Shown here in pieces: positions 25,908 through 34,477 of a stretch of DNA of 38,175 nt. The position numbers and the translations under genes were made by a program. The stretch lies in contig VXNO01000021.1 of NCBI GenBank assembly GCA_009840575.1, forward strand, positions 4,975 to 43,149. Direction: 5' to 3'. The notes beneath the pieces were generated by a model that saw nothing but the letters and a program-made list of their open reading frames with translations, searched no databases and was not told the origin of the DNA. This DNA is from Chloroflexota bacterium. GTDB lineage: Bacteria > Chloroflexota > Anaerolineae > Aggregatilineales > Phototrophicaceae. Numbering within the stretch: the stretch's first letter is position 1; each line of letters begins with the position of its first letter.

Positions 25908-28433
25908 ATGGAAAATCTGCCACTCCTGGTCCCGCTGGTCATCTTCGCCCCTGCGCTCGGGGCGGTGATTAACTTCTTCTATGGCGCGCGCCTGGGTGAA
26001 AAATGGTCGGGCTATATCGGCTGCTTCGCCTCGCTCTTCGCCTTTGTGATTTCGCTGCTGCTGCTCGTTTATGTAACCGGCACGAACGGCGCGGCGGCGG
26101 TGGTCAATCCGCCTTTCCTGGATGGCTGGCTGCGCATCGAATCCATCAACCTGGAGATCGGCTGGCAGCTGCGCGTGGATTCCCTCAGCGTAACCATGAT
26201 GCTGGTGGTCACGGGCGTCGGCTCGCTGATTCACCTGTACGCGCGCGGCTATATGCACGGTGACAAAGCCTACCCGCGCTTTTTTGCTTATTTGAATATG
26301 TTCCTGGCTTTTATGCTGATCCTGGTAACCGCCAACAACTTCCTGATGTTGTTTGTCGGCTGGGAAGGCGTGGGCTTGTGCTCCTTCTTGCTGATTGGCT
26401 TTTGGTGGGACAAAAAAGCTCCCGAAGGCTGGAAGAACAGCAACGCCGCGCGCAAAGCCTTCATCGTCAACCGCATCGGCGACTTTGGCTTGCTGGTGGC
26501 GATGTTCCTGATCTTCTGGACATTCGGCACACTTGACTTCTTCAAAGCCGGCGAGCTGCCCAATACCAGCGCCAAGTACCTGGTCGGCTGGCAAGAACAT
26601 AATGGACTACTGGCGCATACTGATGATGACCATGCCGATGCGACCAAAGACGACGGGCATGGCGCAAAAGCCGTCTGCGTCCCGGCTGCGGAGCGCGCTG
26701 CCGATTCCCACGCAGATGATGGGCACGGTTCACAAGATGACTACGGCAAAGACGATTCGCATGGCGCGTCCAACCCGCTGGCAGAGGACATCCGCAACCT
26801 GTATTGCGACAACCAGCATTTCGACAGCGCGATGCTAGGCGTCTTCGGGCAGGCTGCCGAGCGCTTTGGCACGGACGAAGTGGTCGATTTCGGCGGCTTC
26901 CAACTGGCATTTGACGATGTGATCTTCCTGGCGGCGCTGTTTATGCTGTTGGGCGTGGCGGGCAAATCGGCGCAGATTCCGCTGTTTGTCTGGCTTCCCG
27001 ATGCCATGGCGGGGCCCACCCCCGTCAGCGCGCTTATCCACGCCGCCACCATGGTAACCGCTGGCGTCTACATGATGGTGCGCTCGAATGTCTTTTTGTG
27101 GGAGCTGAACCACGCCGGCTACATCATCGGCTTAATCATCACATTGGTCGGCGCGGGCACAGCCATCATGGCGGGCTTCATCGCGCTGGGACAGTGGGAT
27201 ATCAAGCGCGTGCTGGCTTACTCGACCATCTCGCAGTTGGGCTTTATGGTGGCGGCGGTGGGCATAGGCGCTTATGTCGCGGCGATGTTCCACCTGGTTA
27301 CGCACGCCGTCTTCAAGGCGTTGCTCTTCTTGGGCAGCGGCTCAGTGATCCATGGCGTCGAGCACGGGCATCATCATGCGCATAGCCACAATCACGACGC
27401 CCACCACGACGACCACGCTTCCCCCCATCCTGAGGGGGGGCATTTCGACCCGCAGGATATGCGCAATATGGGTGGCTTGCGCCGACGCATGCCTATCACT
27501 TATATCACTTATCTCATCGGTACTTTGGCGCTGGCGGGCATATTCCCCTTCGCTGGCTTCTGGTCAAAAGACGAGATCCTCGCCGATGCCTGGTACGAAG
27601 GCTTCCAGCTCAACGAACCCAGCGGCTTCATCGCCTTTGGCGTGCTGTTGATTGCGGCGGCATTCACAGCCTTTTATATGTGGCGGCAGATCGTGCTGGT
27701 TTTCTTCGATGAAGCGCGCAGTGAAGCGGCGGAACGCGCGCCGGAGAGCAATGGCGCCATGTTGCTGCCCCTGCTGGTTTTGGCGGTCTTCACGTTGCTG
27801 ATTGGCTTCATCAATGTGCCCAAAGCCACGCCGATTTTTGATGGCATCTACCATGCCTATGAATTCAAATACTTCCTTGAGCACAGCGTGTCCAGCGTCT
27901 CGAAAGGGCATACGCTGGAATTCAACCTGCTGATTGCCGGGCTGGCGCTGGCGCTAGGCATCGCGTCCATCGTGGCGGCGCACCGCATCTACAAGGGCAA
28001 GGGCTTAGCCAGCAACAAACGCGACCAGCTAGAGACCGGCGGCACATCGCGCCCGCTCTTCCGCCTGGCGAACGCGCGCTTGTATTGGGATGAAGCCTAT
28101 ACCAGGTTTATCGAGCAGCCATTCAATGCTATGGCTGGCTTCCTGGCAGACCGCGTCGACTGGGCTTTCCTGCACGATTATTTCCATGACAGCCTCATCA
28201 AACGCGGCTTTGATAGCATCGCCACTTTGCTCAGTCAGCCGGTTGACCTGGGCATTGTGGATGGCGCGGTGAATGGCGTCGGGACGCTGGTAGAGCGCGC
28301 CGCCAACCGGATGCGCCGCTGGCAAACCGGCTATGTCCGCTTGTACGCGGTGGTGATTTTCTTCGGCGTCGCCGTGGTGATCCTGCTCATGTTGCTGCCG
28401 TTTATTCAGTCCCTGCTGCAAACTGGCTCTTAA
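25908..28433 (+). CDS. nuoL: NADH-quinone oxidoreductase subunit L with acidic/His-rich loops
   Basis: Antiporter-like proton-pumping subunit of the distal membrane arm. Core motifs: LFVGWEGVGLCSFLLIGFWW (helix-5 Glu), KSAQIPLFVWLPDAMAGPTP, VSALIHAATMVTAGVYMM, LAYSTISQLGFM, THAVFKALLFLGSGSVIH and a long C-terminal lateral region. At 841 residues it exceeds E. coli NuoL (613). One insertion (about 218-333) is rich in Asp, His and Gly (HTDDDHADATKDDGHG, DSHADDGHGSQDD) with two isolated Cys. A second, at about 485-510, is HGHHHAHSHNHDAHHDDH. Both are in loops, not membrane helices. AAGGAAGAGG precedes the start. Confidence 0.96.
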   Translation: MENLPLLVPLVIFAPALGAVINFFYGARLGEKWSGYIGCFASLFAFVISLLLLVYVTGTNGAAAVVNPPFLDGWLRIESINLEIGWQLRVDSLSVTMMLVVTGVGSLIHLYARGYMHGDKAYPRFFAYLNMFLAFMLILVTANNFLMLFVGWEGVGLCSFLLIGFWWDKKAPEGWKNSNAARKAFIVNRIGDFGLLVAMFLIFWTFGTLDFFKAGELPNTSAKYLVGWQEHNGLLAHTDDDHADATKDDGHGAKAVCVPAAERAADSHADDGHGSQDDYGKDDSHGASNPLAEDIRNLYCDNQHFDSAMLGVFGQAAERFGTDEVVDFGGFQLAFDDVIFLAALFMLLGVAGKSAQIPLFVWLPDAMAGPTPVSALIHAATMVTAGVYMMVRSNVFLWELNHAGYIIGLIITLVGAGTAIMAGFIALGQWDIKRVLAYSTISQLGFMVAAVGIGAYVAAMFHLVTHAVFKALLFLGSGSVIHGVEHGHHHAHSHNHDAHHDDHASPHPEGGHFDPQDMRNMGGLRRRMPITYITYLIGTLALAGIFPFAGFWSKDEILADAWYEGFQLNEPSGFIAFGVLLIAAAFTAFYMWRQIVLVFFDEARSEAAERAPESNGAMLLPLLVLAVFTLLIGFINVPKATPIFDGIYHAYEFKYFLEHSVSSVSKGHTLEFNLLIAGLALALGIASIVAAHRIYKGKGLASNKRDQLETGGTSRPLFRLANARLYWDEAYTRFIEQPFNAMAGFLADRVDWAFLHDYFHDSLIKRGFDSIATLLSQPVDLGIVDGAVNGVGTLVERAANRMRRWQTGYVRLYAVVIFFGVAVVILLMLLPFIQSLLQTGS
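27421..27440. repeat. C-run/G-run inverted repeat inside nuoL
   Basis: C6 (27421-27426), ATCCTGA, then G7 (27434-27440) form a perfect 6-bp GC stem within the codons just after the His-rich loop. The spacing pattern C-run, four bases, TGAGG resembles the left arm of the inverted repeat at the window's right end. Confidence 0.4.
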
Positions 28434-28448
28434 GGAGAACGCAGTCCT

Positions 28449-30053
28449 ATGGATGTAACTGGACTCTCGCTGACAACCATCACCCTCTTTTTGCCGATGC
28501 TGGGGCTTGCCATTCTGATGTTTATGAATGGCGAAACGCAGCGGGAAAACCTCAAGTGGGTGGCTTTTGCGACCAGCCTGGTGACCTTCGTGGCTTCGGT
28601 GCTGATGTGGGTCAACTTCGACCCATCCACCGCCGAGCTGCAGATGGTGCAGCGCAATACCTGGGCGGAGGTGTCGCTGGGTGATTCTGTCATCAATATC
28701 AGCTATTTTGTCGGCGTCGATGGCATCAGCATGCTGCTGGTCTTGCTGACGACCTTCATCATGCCCATCGCCATCCTCGGCTCCTTTGGCAGCCATATCT
28801 TTGCTGAACGCGGGCGCGAGAAGCTCTATTACATCTTCCTGATGCTGCTGGAATGGGCGATGATAGGCGTTTTTGTCGTGCATGACCTGATCATCTTCTA
28901 TGTATTCTGGGAAGTAACCCTGGTACCCATGTACTTCTTAATCGGCATCTGGGGCAGCGAAGAGCGCATCTATGCCGCTGTCAAGTTTTTCTTGTACACG
29001 ATGGCTGGCTCCATCCTGATGCTGATTGCCATCCTGTATGTCGGCAACACCGCTGGCACCTTCAGCACCTACAGCGCTGGCGGCGATGTCGGCGTCATTG
29101 AAATGGTGCATACGCACGAGGGCGCGGGCACCTATTGGGATGCTGCCGAAGCCGATGCGGAAGATGACGCGGGCTTCCTGTTTACCTCGGTCGAGAGCTT
29201 CCTGTTCCTGGGTTTCCTGGTCGCCTTCGCTATCAAAGTGCCGATCTTCCCTTTCCACAGTTGGCTGCCCGACGCCCATGTGCAAGCGCCGACGGCCGGC
29301 TCGGTCATATTGGCTGGCGTGCTGCTGAAGATGGGCACTTATGGCATCGTGCGCTTCAACCTCAACCTGTTCCCGGAAGCGACCGTGGCTTGGGCGCCGA
29401 CGATCGCCTTCCTGGGCGTGGTTGGCATCATCTACGGCGCGTGGGTCAGCTATGCGCAGAGCAACGTCAAGAAGCTGGTAGCCTATTCGTCGGTCAGCCA
29501 CCTTGGTTTCGTCGTGCTGGGCATCTTCGCCCTGAATGCGCAGGGTTTGCAGGGCGCGACCTTGCAAATGGTCAATCACGGCATCAGCACGGGCGGCTTG
29601 TTCCTCATCGTCGGCATGTTGTATGAGCGCTGGCACACCAAAGAAATGGCTGATTACGGCGGCATCTGGAAAGTCATGCCCGTCTTCGGTGGCATCAGCC
29701 TGGTCATATCGTTGAGCAGCATGGGCTTGCCGGGCTTGAACGGCTTCATCGGCGAGTTCACCATCTTGCTGGGCTCGCTGGGCAGCGATTTCCTCGGCTT
29801 TGCCTTCACGCTATTTGGCACCCTAGGCGTCATTCTGGCGGCGGTCTACCTGCTGAAGATGTTCCAGCATGTCTTCATGGGCGAACTGAAAAAGCCCTTG
29901 AAGGACGAAGACGGCTACAAGCTGCGCTGGCATGAAATCGCGGCGTACATCCCCATCCTCATCATGATCTTCTGGATGGGCATCCAGCCGATCGTCTTCT
30001 TCAACATGCTGGATATCTCGGTCGATAGCATCGCGGCGCTCTTCGTTCGCTAG
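28449..30053 (+). CDS. nuoM: NADH-quinone oxidoreductase subunit M
   Basis: A 534-residue antiporter-like membrane subunit. Key segments are FYVFWEVTLVPMYFLIGIWG (helix-5 Glu), IKVPIFPFHSWLPDAHVQAP, GSVILAGVLLKMGTYGIVRF, LVAYSSVSHLGFVVLG and MGLPGLNGFIGEF. An acidic loop of about 40 residues (about 205-242, with DAAEADAEDDAGF) interrupts the region before the seventh helix and is longer than in E. coli. AAGGAG precedes the ATG by 10 nt. Confidence 0.97.
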   Translation: MDVTGLSLTTITLFLPMLGLAILMFMNGETQRENLKWVAFATSLVTFVASVLMWVNFDPSTAELQMVQRNTWAEVSLGDSVINISYFVGVDGISMLLVLLTTFIMPIAILGSFGSHIFAERGREKLYYIFLMLLEWAMIGVFVVHDLIIFYVFWEVTLVPMYFLIGIWGSEERIYAAVKFFLYTMAGSILMLIAILYVGNTAGTFSTYSAGGDVGVIEMVHTHEGAGTYWDAAEADAEDDAGFLFTSVESFLFLGFLVAFAIKVPIFPFHSWLPDAHVQAPTAGSVILAGVLLKMGTYGIVRFNLNLFPEATVAWAPTIAFLGVVGIIYGAWVSYAQSNVKKLVAYSSVSHLGFVVLGIFALNAQGLQGATLQMVNHGISTGGLFLIVGMLYERWHTKEMADYGGIWKVMPVFGGISLVISLSSMGLPGLNGFIGEFTILLGSLGSDFLGFAFTLFGTLGVILAAVYLLKMFQHVFMGELKKPLKDEDGYKLRWHEIAAYIPILIMIFWMGIQPIVFFNMLDISVDSIAALFVR

Positions 30054-30061
30054 GAGATGGT

Positions 30062-31600
30062 ATGTTTGAATCGCCCACGATCGCCGAGTTCCTAGCCCAG
30101 TCCAACCTGGCTTCGACGCTGCCGGCTACGCTGCTGGTCGCTTGGACGTTGCTGCTGGTGCTGGTCGATCTCTTCGCTGGCGATGAGCGCGAGCATTGGA
30201 CGCCGCTGATGGCTTGCCTGGGCTTGGGCGCTAGCTTCATCGCCAACCTGTTTGTCTATGCCCCCGCCACCGACCAACAGACCGCGCTCTATGGCATGTT
30301 CATCGCCGATGCCTTCACAGGCTTTCTGAATATCGTCATCCTGGTTGCCACGTTGCTGGCTATATTGATGAGCTGGGATTATCTCAAGCGGGCGGGCATC
30401 CACCGCGGCGAGTATTACATCCTGACTCTGCTCTCATCCGCCGGCGCGATGTTCATGGTGGCTGCCAATGATCTGATTGTCGTCTTCGTGGCGCTGGAAC
30501 TGCTGAGCATCCCGCTTTACATCCTGGCGGCATTCCGCTCCATCAAGAACGATGGCAGCGAACTGGCGCTGAAATCCGAAGAAAGCGGCATGAAGTATTT
30601 TATTCTGGGCGCTTTTTCCAGCGCATTCCTGGTCTTTGGCGCGGCGCTGGTCTATGGTGCGACTGGCACGACCAACATTCCGCAGATTCTCGAGATCGTC
30701 TCCGCGGTCGTCGGCGCGACATCCTCGGCGACCTTCTATATGGTGGTTGGCACGGCGTTGTTGATTGTCGGCTTGGGCTTCAAGGTGGCGGTCGTGCCTT
30801 TCCACATGTGGACGCCCGATGTCTATGAAGGCGCGCCTACACCGGTAACCGCCTTGATGAGCGTAACCGCCAAGGTCGGCGGCTTCGCGGCGCTGCTGCG
30901 CGTCTTGGTGACGGCGCTTTCCGCCCTGGCGCTGGCGGAAGGCGAGGCAGCCGCCTGGCAGACGACGGTTTCCATCATCGCTGTGCTGACACTGGTGCTA
31001 GGCAACTTTGTGGCCATCTCCCAGCGCAACCTCAAGCGCATGTTAGCCTATTCATCCATCGCCCATGCCGGTTACATCATGGTGGCTTTGGCGGCGGCGG
31101 GCACGGCTGGCGCGGCTGATTCGGCCATTCAAGGCGCGCTGGTGTATATCCTCGCCTATATGTTCACCAACCTGGGCGCATTCGCGGTTGTCATGACCAT
31201 TGAACGGGTTGATGGCGGCGGCGGCAACATCGACGACATCACGGGCTTGGCGCGCTCACGCCCCTTGCTGGCGATGGCGATGACGATTTTCATGCTGAGT
31301 CTGACCGGCATTCCTTTGACCGCTGGCTTCGTTGGCAAGTTCATGGTCTTTGCCGCGGCGGTGCAGGCGGGTTTGTTCGGGCTGGCGATCATCGGGGTCT
31401 TGACCAGCGTGGTTAGCGCCTTTTATTACATGCGCGTGGTCGTCAATATGTACCTGCGCGATAGTAACGGCGAGCTGGTGCCGGCGCTGGAAACTATCTA
31501 TGTGCGCTGGGCGATCAATATCGCGCTGGCGGGCACCTTGATCTTCGGCATCTTTTATCCCCTTGCCAGCAACCTCGTCAGCATGGTCAGCATCGCTTGA
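30062..31600 (+). CDS. nuoN: NADH-quinone oxidoreductase subunit N
   Basis: A 512-residue antiporter-like membrane subunit adjoining NuoK and NuoJ. Markers are IVVFVALELLSIPLYILAAF (helix-5 Glu), FKVAVVPFHMWTPDVYEGAP, TPVTALMSVTAKVGGFAAL, LAYSSIAHAGYIMV and LSLTGIPLTAGFVGKF. AGGAG overlapping the nuoM stop is the ribosome site, so the last two genes are coupled. This is the last of the 14 subunits. No terminator stem follows before the next gene 24 bp away. Confidence 0.97.
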   Translation: MFESPTIAEFLAQSNLASTLPATLLVAWTLLLVLVDLFAGDEREHWTPLMACLGLGASFIANLFVYAPATDQQTALYGMFIADAFTGFLNIVILVATLLAILMSWDYLKRAGIHRGEYYILTLLSSAGAMFMVAANDLIVVFVALELLSIPLYILAAFRSIKNDGSELALKSEESGMKYFILGAFSSAFLVFGAALVYGATGTTNIPQILEIVSAVVGATSSATFYMVVGTALLIVGLGFKVAVVPFHMWTPDVYEGAPTPVTALMSVTAKVGGFAALLRVLVTALSALALAEGEAAAWQTTVSIIAVLTLVLGNFVAISQRNLKRMLAYSSIAHAGYIMVALAAAGTAGAADSAIQGALVYILAYMFTNLGAFAVVMTIERVDGGGGNIDDITGLARSRPLLAMAMTIFMLSLTGIPLTAGFVGKFMVFAAAVQAGLFGLAIIGVLTSVVSAFYYMRVVVNMYLRDSNGELVPALETIYVRWAINIALAGTLIFGIFYPLASNLVSMVSIA

Positions 31601-31624
31601 TCGGCACATTGGCCGCAATTTATC

Positions 31625-32542
31625 ATGTCAACTAGAGAACGCGCCGGTATTGTCTGGGTGCTGCTGGCGGCATGCGGCTTCTCGATTATGCCCAGCCTGG
31701 TCAAAATCACCTACGCGCATTCGACCTTTTCGCCTATGGATATCGCCATCTGGCGTTTTCTACTTGCCGTTCCGCTGATGTGGGCATTGGTCTTGCTTTC
31801 GCGCCGCAAGGCTCCGCGCAAACTCAAAAGCGATGCGCCCGTCCGCCAAGCCTGGCTGATTGGCATGATGCTGTCGGTGGCGGTGTTGTCGGCTTTCTTT
31901 GGTTTGGAGCGGCTGCCGGGCAGCACCTATATTGTGCTTTTCTATTCTTATCCGGCGCTGGTCGTGCTGTTATCGCGTTTGCTGGGCGAATCGATTGGCG
32001 CGCGCGCCTGGCTGGCTTTGGGGCTGGCATTGACAGGCGTCGTCTTGACCGTGCCCGACTTTCAGACGGTGGGCGGCGTCGACCGAATTGGCGTGGCGCT
32101 GGCGCTGGCGAATGCGGCGATCGTGGCGGTCTATTACTTGCTTTCCAAGCGGGCGCTGGCGGGCGTGGTCGATGTTTCGGGGGCGAGCGCCTGGATGATG
32201 TTGGGCACGTTGTTTGTCCTGGCGCTGCTCGTCCCCCTGCGCGGCTTGCAGATGCCAGCCAACGCGCAGACCCTGCTTATGCTGCTGGCCATCGCCAGTT
32301 TCTGCACGGTGCTGCCAGTCTTTGGCATCAACCTGGCTATCCAGCGCATCGGCGCGGCGCGGGCATCGCTCGTCAGCACAGTCGAGCCGCCTATGTCGAT
32401 GCTGGTGTCGATGTTTGTGCTGGGCGAGCTTATCCTTGCGGTACAATGGCTGGGCGCGGGGCTTATCATCGGCAGCGTCATCGTCTTGCAGCTGCGCCCG
32501 CGCAATCGGCTCGATATCAGCATCGCCCACGAAGCGGGGTAG
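31625..32542 (+). CDS. EamA-family (drug/metabolite) transporter
   Basis: A 305-residue inner-membrane protein with about ten hydrophobic helices and two EamA half-repeats: the first around GIVWVLLAACGFSIMPSLVK to LLGESIGARAWLALGLALTG, the second from VALALANAAIVAVYYLLSKR to the helix VQWLGAGLIIGSVIVLQL. The second repeat carries the family pattern A-R-A-S-L-V-S-T-V-E-P-P (about 247-258). Such carriers export or import amino acids and other metabolites; no substrate is assigned. It starts 24 bp after nuoN without a clear ribosome site or promoter, so it may be co-transcribed with nuo by read-through. Confidence 0.9.
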   Translation: MSTRERAGIVWVLLAACGFSIMPSLVKITYAHSTFSPMDIAIWRFLLAVPLMWALVLLSRRKAPRKLKSDAPVRQAWLIGMMLSVAVLSAFFGLERLPGSTYIVLFYSYPALVVLLSRLLGESIGARAWLALGLALTGVVLTVPDFQTVGGVDRIGVALALANAAIVAVYYLLSKRALAGVVDVSGASAWMMLGTLFVLALLVPLRGLQMPANAQTLLMLLAIASFCTVLPVFGINLAIQRIGAARASLVSTVEPPMSMLVSMFVLGELILAVQWLGAGLIIGSVIVLQLRPRNRLDISIAHEAG

Positions 32543-32546
32543 GCGC

Positions 32547-33074
32547 ATGACAGGGCATAATGAGCTGCCGTCTGATTTGATTAACGATTTCTATCGTAAC
32601 CGCGATGGGCGTTTGTCGTCGCGGCAATGGATCGCGCTAATCACCGAGCCGCTCTCGGCGCTGCTGCTGCTGTCGGTACCACTGATCCTGCTGGCGGGCA
32701 GGTATGGCGCGGCGGGCCGGCTGATTGTGCTGGCGCTGGTGGCGGCTTTTGCCATCACCATTGTCATGCGCGCCTGGAAATTTGCCCGTGCTCAGTTGTG
32801 CTATCGGGTGTTATTCGCCGAGCAAGCCCCCGCCCGTTGGCGATTTTGGAAGCAGACCACCTTGGTGAGCAAGGCAGGCGAGGCAGTGCGCTTCGAGCGG
32901 CGGCTGGGCAAAAGGCTCAAACTTGAAGCCCAACAATCCCTGCATGTCTATTACATCGAGTCAGGCGGGCGGCGCATCATGCTGACCATGCTGCCGCGCA
33001 ATCACCCCAGCGCAGAAATCGCCGAGCCAAGCAGCCGCTTCCAGCGCGCCGGCGGCAAGCTATTCGCCGATTAA
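32547..33074 (+). CDS. Small membrane protein, family not recognised
   Basis: The ATG at 32547 lies 4 nt after the stop of the transporter gene and begins a 175-residue protein (MTGHNELPSDLINDFYRNR). There are two membrane helices (about 37-53 and 57-77), then a soluble, basic C-terminal part (WKQTTLVSKAGEAVRFERRLG, VYYIESGGRRIMLTML) with an alternating pattern like a small beta domain. The layout resembles membrane proteins of about 170 residues of the YcxB/PH-like type, but similarity is too weak to name. Longer upstream frames overlap the transporter gene and are shadows. Its TAA shares TTAA with the convergent gene's stop. Confidence 0.7.
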   Translation: MTGHNELPSDLINDFYRNRDGRLSSRQWIALITEPLSALLLLSVPLILLAGRYGAAGRLIVLALVAAFAITIVMRAWKFARAQLCYRVLFAEQAPARWRFWKQTTLVSKAGEAVRFERRLGKRLKLEAQQSLHVYYIESGGRRIMLTMLPRNHPSAEIAEPSSRFQRAGGKLFAD

Positions 33075-33892
33075 GCGAAAGCCCGCAGCGCGCCCGTCAT
33101 CTCCAGGACTTCTTGACCGTCCGCATCAACCCAGACGCCGCATTTCCCGCCATAGTCGCTGACGGACAGATCGGCCAACCCACCCTCAAAACGCAAGACG
33201 GGGTGATAATACTTGGCGACTTGCACCGCGTCGCCATCAATATAATGACCAATCAAGGCGCGCCGGAATCGGCTTTGTGAACGATTGGGGAAGCTGCCGT
33301 GGATCAACTGCCCGTTGAAGAAAAAGACATCGCCGGCGCGCATCAGCACTGGCTCGGTGCGCATATCGGCAGAAAGCGGCACGGTCACATCAGTGAAGCT
33401 CTGGCTGGTATCGGCTTCTACCGGGCAGAGCAGCGGCATCGTGTGGCTGCCCGGCACGATTTGCAAGCAGCCGTTTTCTTCATCGCAATCATCCAGCGCC
33501 ATCCAGGCGGCGATGCAAGTACCCGGCTGCACGCGCAGATAATACTGGTCTTGATGAAGCGCTTGCCCACGCGCCCCGGCCGGCTTGAAGTAGAGCATCG
33601 TCTGCACAGCCAGCGGCAATTTGCCTAACAACTGCTCAAAGACCGCCGCCAGCCGCGCATCCAGCAGCCAGCGCAGGCTGGGCTCATCCCAGCGGTGCAT
33701 GTGAATGAGGCGCGGATACCGTTTCAGCGGGTCATCGCTGGTCGGGTCAATGCCCGCGAAGTCGCCGGGATAGCTGCCATTGTGCCGCATATCCATGAAA
33801 TGCTCACGAAAAAACGCCACTTCGTCAGCGCCGAACAAGTCCGAAACAGTCACACAGCCGCGTTCTTGAAAAGCCTGCACATCTACTTGCAT
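33071..33892 (-). CDS. Phytanoyl-CoA dioxygenase (PhyH) family protein
   Basis: A 273-residue Fe(II)/2-oxoglutarate dioxygenase-like protein. The iron triad is visible as H113-x-D115 in ALHQDQYYLR and H198 in GQLIHGSFPN; R207, R210 or R211 (SRFRRALIGHY) would bind 2-oxoglutarate. LIHMHRWDEPSLRWLL and DCDEENGCLQIVPGSH are family-typical. PhyH-family enzymes hydroxylate diverse lipids and small metabolites; the substrate is unknown here. The ATG at 33892 is chosen because AGGAG lies 8 nt upstream; a start 6 codons earlier is possible. It is divergent from the YbaK-like gene across an inverted repeat. Confidence 0.9.
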   Translation of the reverse strand: MQVDVQAFQERGCVTVSDLFGADEVAFFREHFMDMRHNGSYPGDFAGIDPTSDDPLKRYPRLIHMHRWDEPSLRWLLDARLAAVFEQLLGKLPLAVQTMLYFKPAGARGQALHQDQYYLRVQPGTCIAAWMALDDCDEENGCLQIVPGSHTMPLLCPVEADTSQSFTDVTVPLSADMRTEPVLMRAGDVFFFNGQLIHGSFPNRSQSRFRRALIGHYIDGDAVQVAKYYHPVLRFEGGLADLSVSDYGGKCGVWVDADGQEVLEMTGALRAFA

Positions 33893-33910
33893 GGTCGCGC
33901 TCCTATACAC

Positions 33911-33937
33911 GGCTGTTGCGAAATATAGGCAACAGCC
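33911..33937. promoter_or_regulatory. Perfect 9-bp inverted repeat between divergent genes
   Basis: GGCTGTTGC (33911-33919) and GCAACAGCC (33929-33937) are exact reverse complements around a 9-bp AT-rich spacer. On the plus strand the repeat ends directly before TACAAT (33938-33943), a -10-like hexamer, and overlaps TTGCGA (33916-33921), a possible -35. The site could be an operator for one or both divergent genes, or an RNA hairpin. Confidence 0.5.
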
Positions 33938-33976
33938 TACAATCTACGCAGCAATCATAACGCAGGGGGCGCTGCA

Positions 33977-34477
33977 ATGCAAGAGACGGGGCAAGCGATG
34001 GGCGTGGCGGATGTGCAGGCGGCGCTGGACAAGCTGTGCCTGGAAATCACCATCATCGAGTTCGATTCCTCCACCGCGACATCGCAGCAGGCTGCGGACA
34101 ATATCGGCTGCCAATTGGGGCAGATTGTAAAAAGCCTGGGCTTCTTGGTCAACAAGTCGCAGCCTGTGCTGGTATTGGCCAGCGGAGACCAGCATATAGA
34201 CGAGCGCAAACTGGCGCGGCGCTTTGGAGTCGGGCGCAAGAAGGTGCGCATGATGAACGCGCGGCAATGCCTCGAATTGCTGGGTTATGCGCCTGGGGGC
34301 GTCCCGCCGATCGCGCATCGTAGCAGCGGCTTGCCCATCCTCATGGATGCCAGCTTGCGGCGCTTCGATACGATCTACGCGGCGGGCGGCGCTGCCCACG
34401 CCATCTTCCCGATGTCGACAGAAAAGCTGCGCGAGATCACGGCTGCCGACTATGCCGACTTGACGCGCGATACCTAG
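33977..34477 (+). CDS. YbaK/EbsC-type aminoacyl-tRNA deacylase
   Basis: A 166-residue single-domain protein of the YbaK/ProX/INS superfamily, which hydrolyses mischarged tRNA. Family positions are visible: AADNIGCQLGQIVKSLGFLV (with the catalytic-type Lys of IVKSL), PVLVLASGDQHIDERKLARR, ECLELLGY-type CLELLGYAPGGVPPIAH with the GGVPP loop, and PILMDASLRRFDTIYAAGG. Whether it is Cys-tRNA(Pro) or Ala-tRNA(Pro) specific cannot be decided by eye. GGGGGC lies before the ATG; an alternative ATG is at 33998. Its stop overlaps the mfd stop by CTAG. Confidence 0.92.
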   Translation: MQETGQAMGVADVQAALDKLCLEITIIEFDSSTATSQQAADNIGCQLGQIVKSLGFLVNKSQPVLVLASGDQHIDERKLARRFGVGRKKVRMMNARQCLELLGYAPGGVPPIAHRSSGLPILMDASLRRFDTIYAAGGAAHAIFPMSTEKLREITAADYADLTRDT

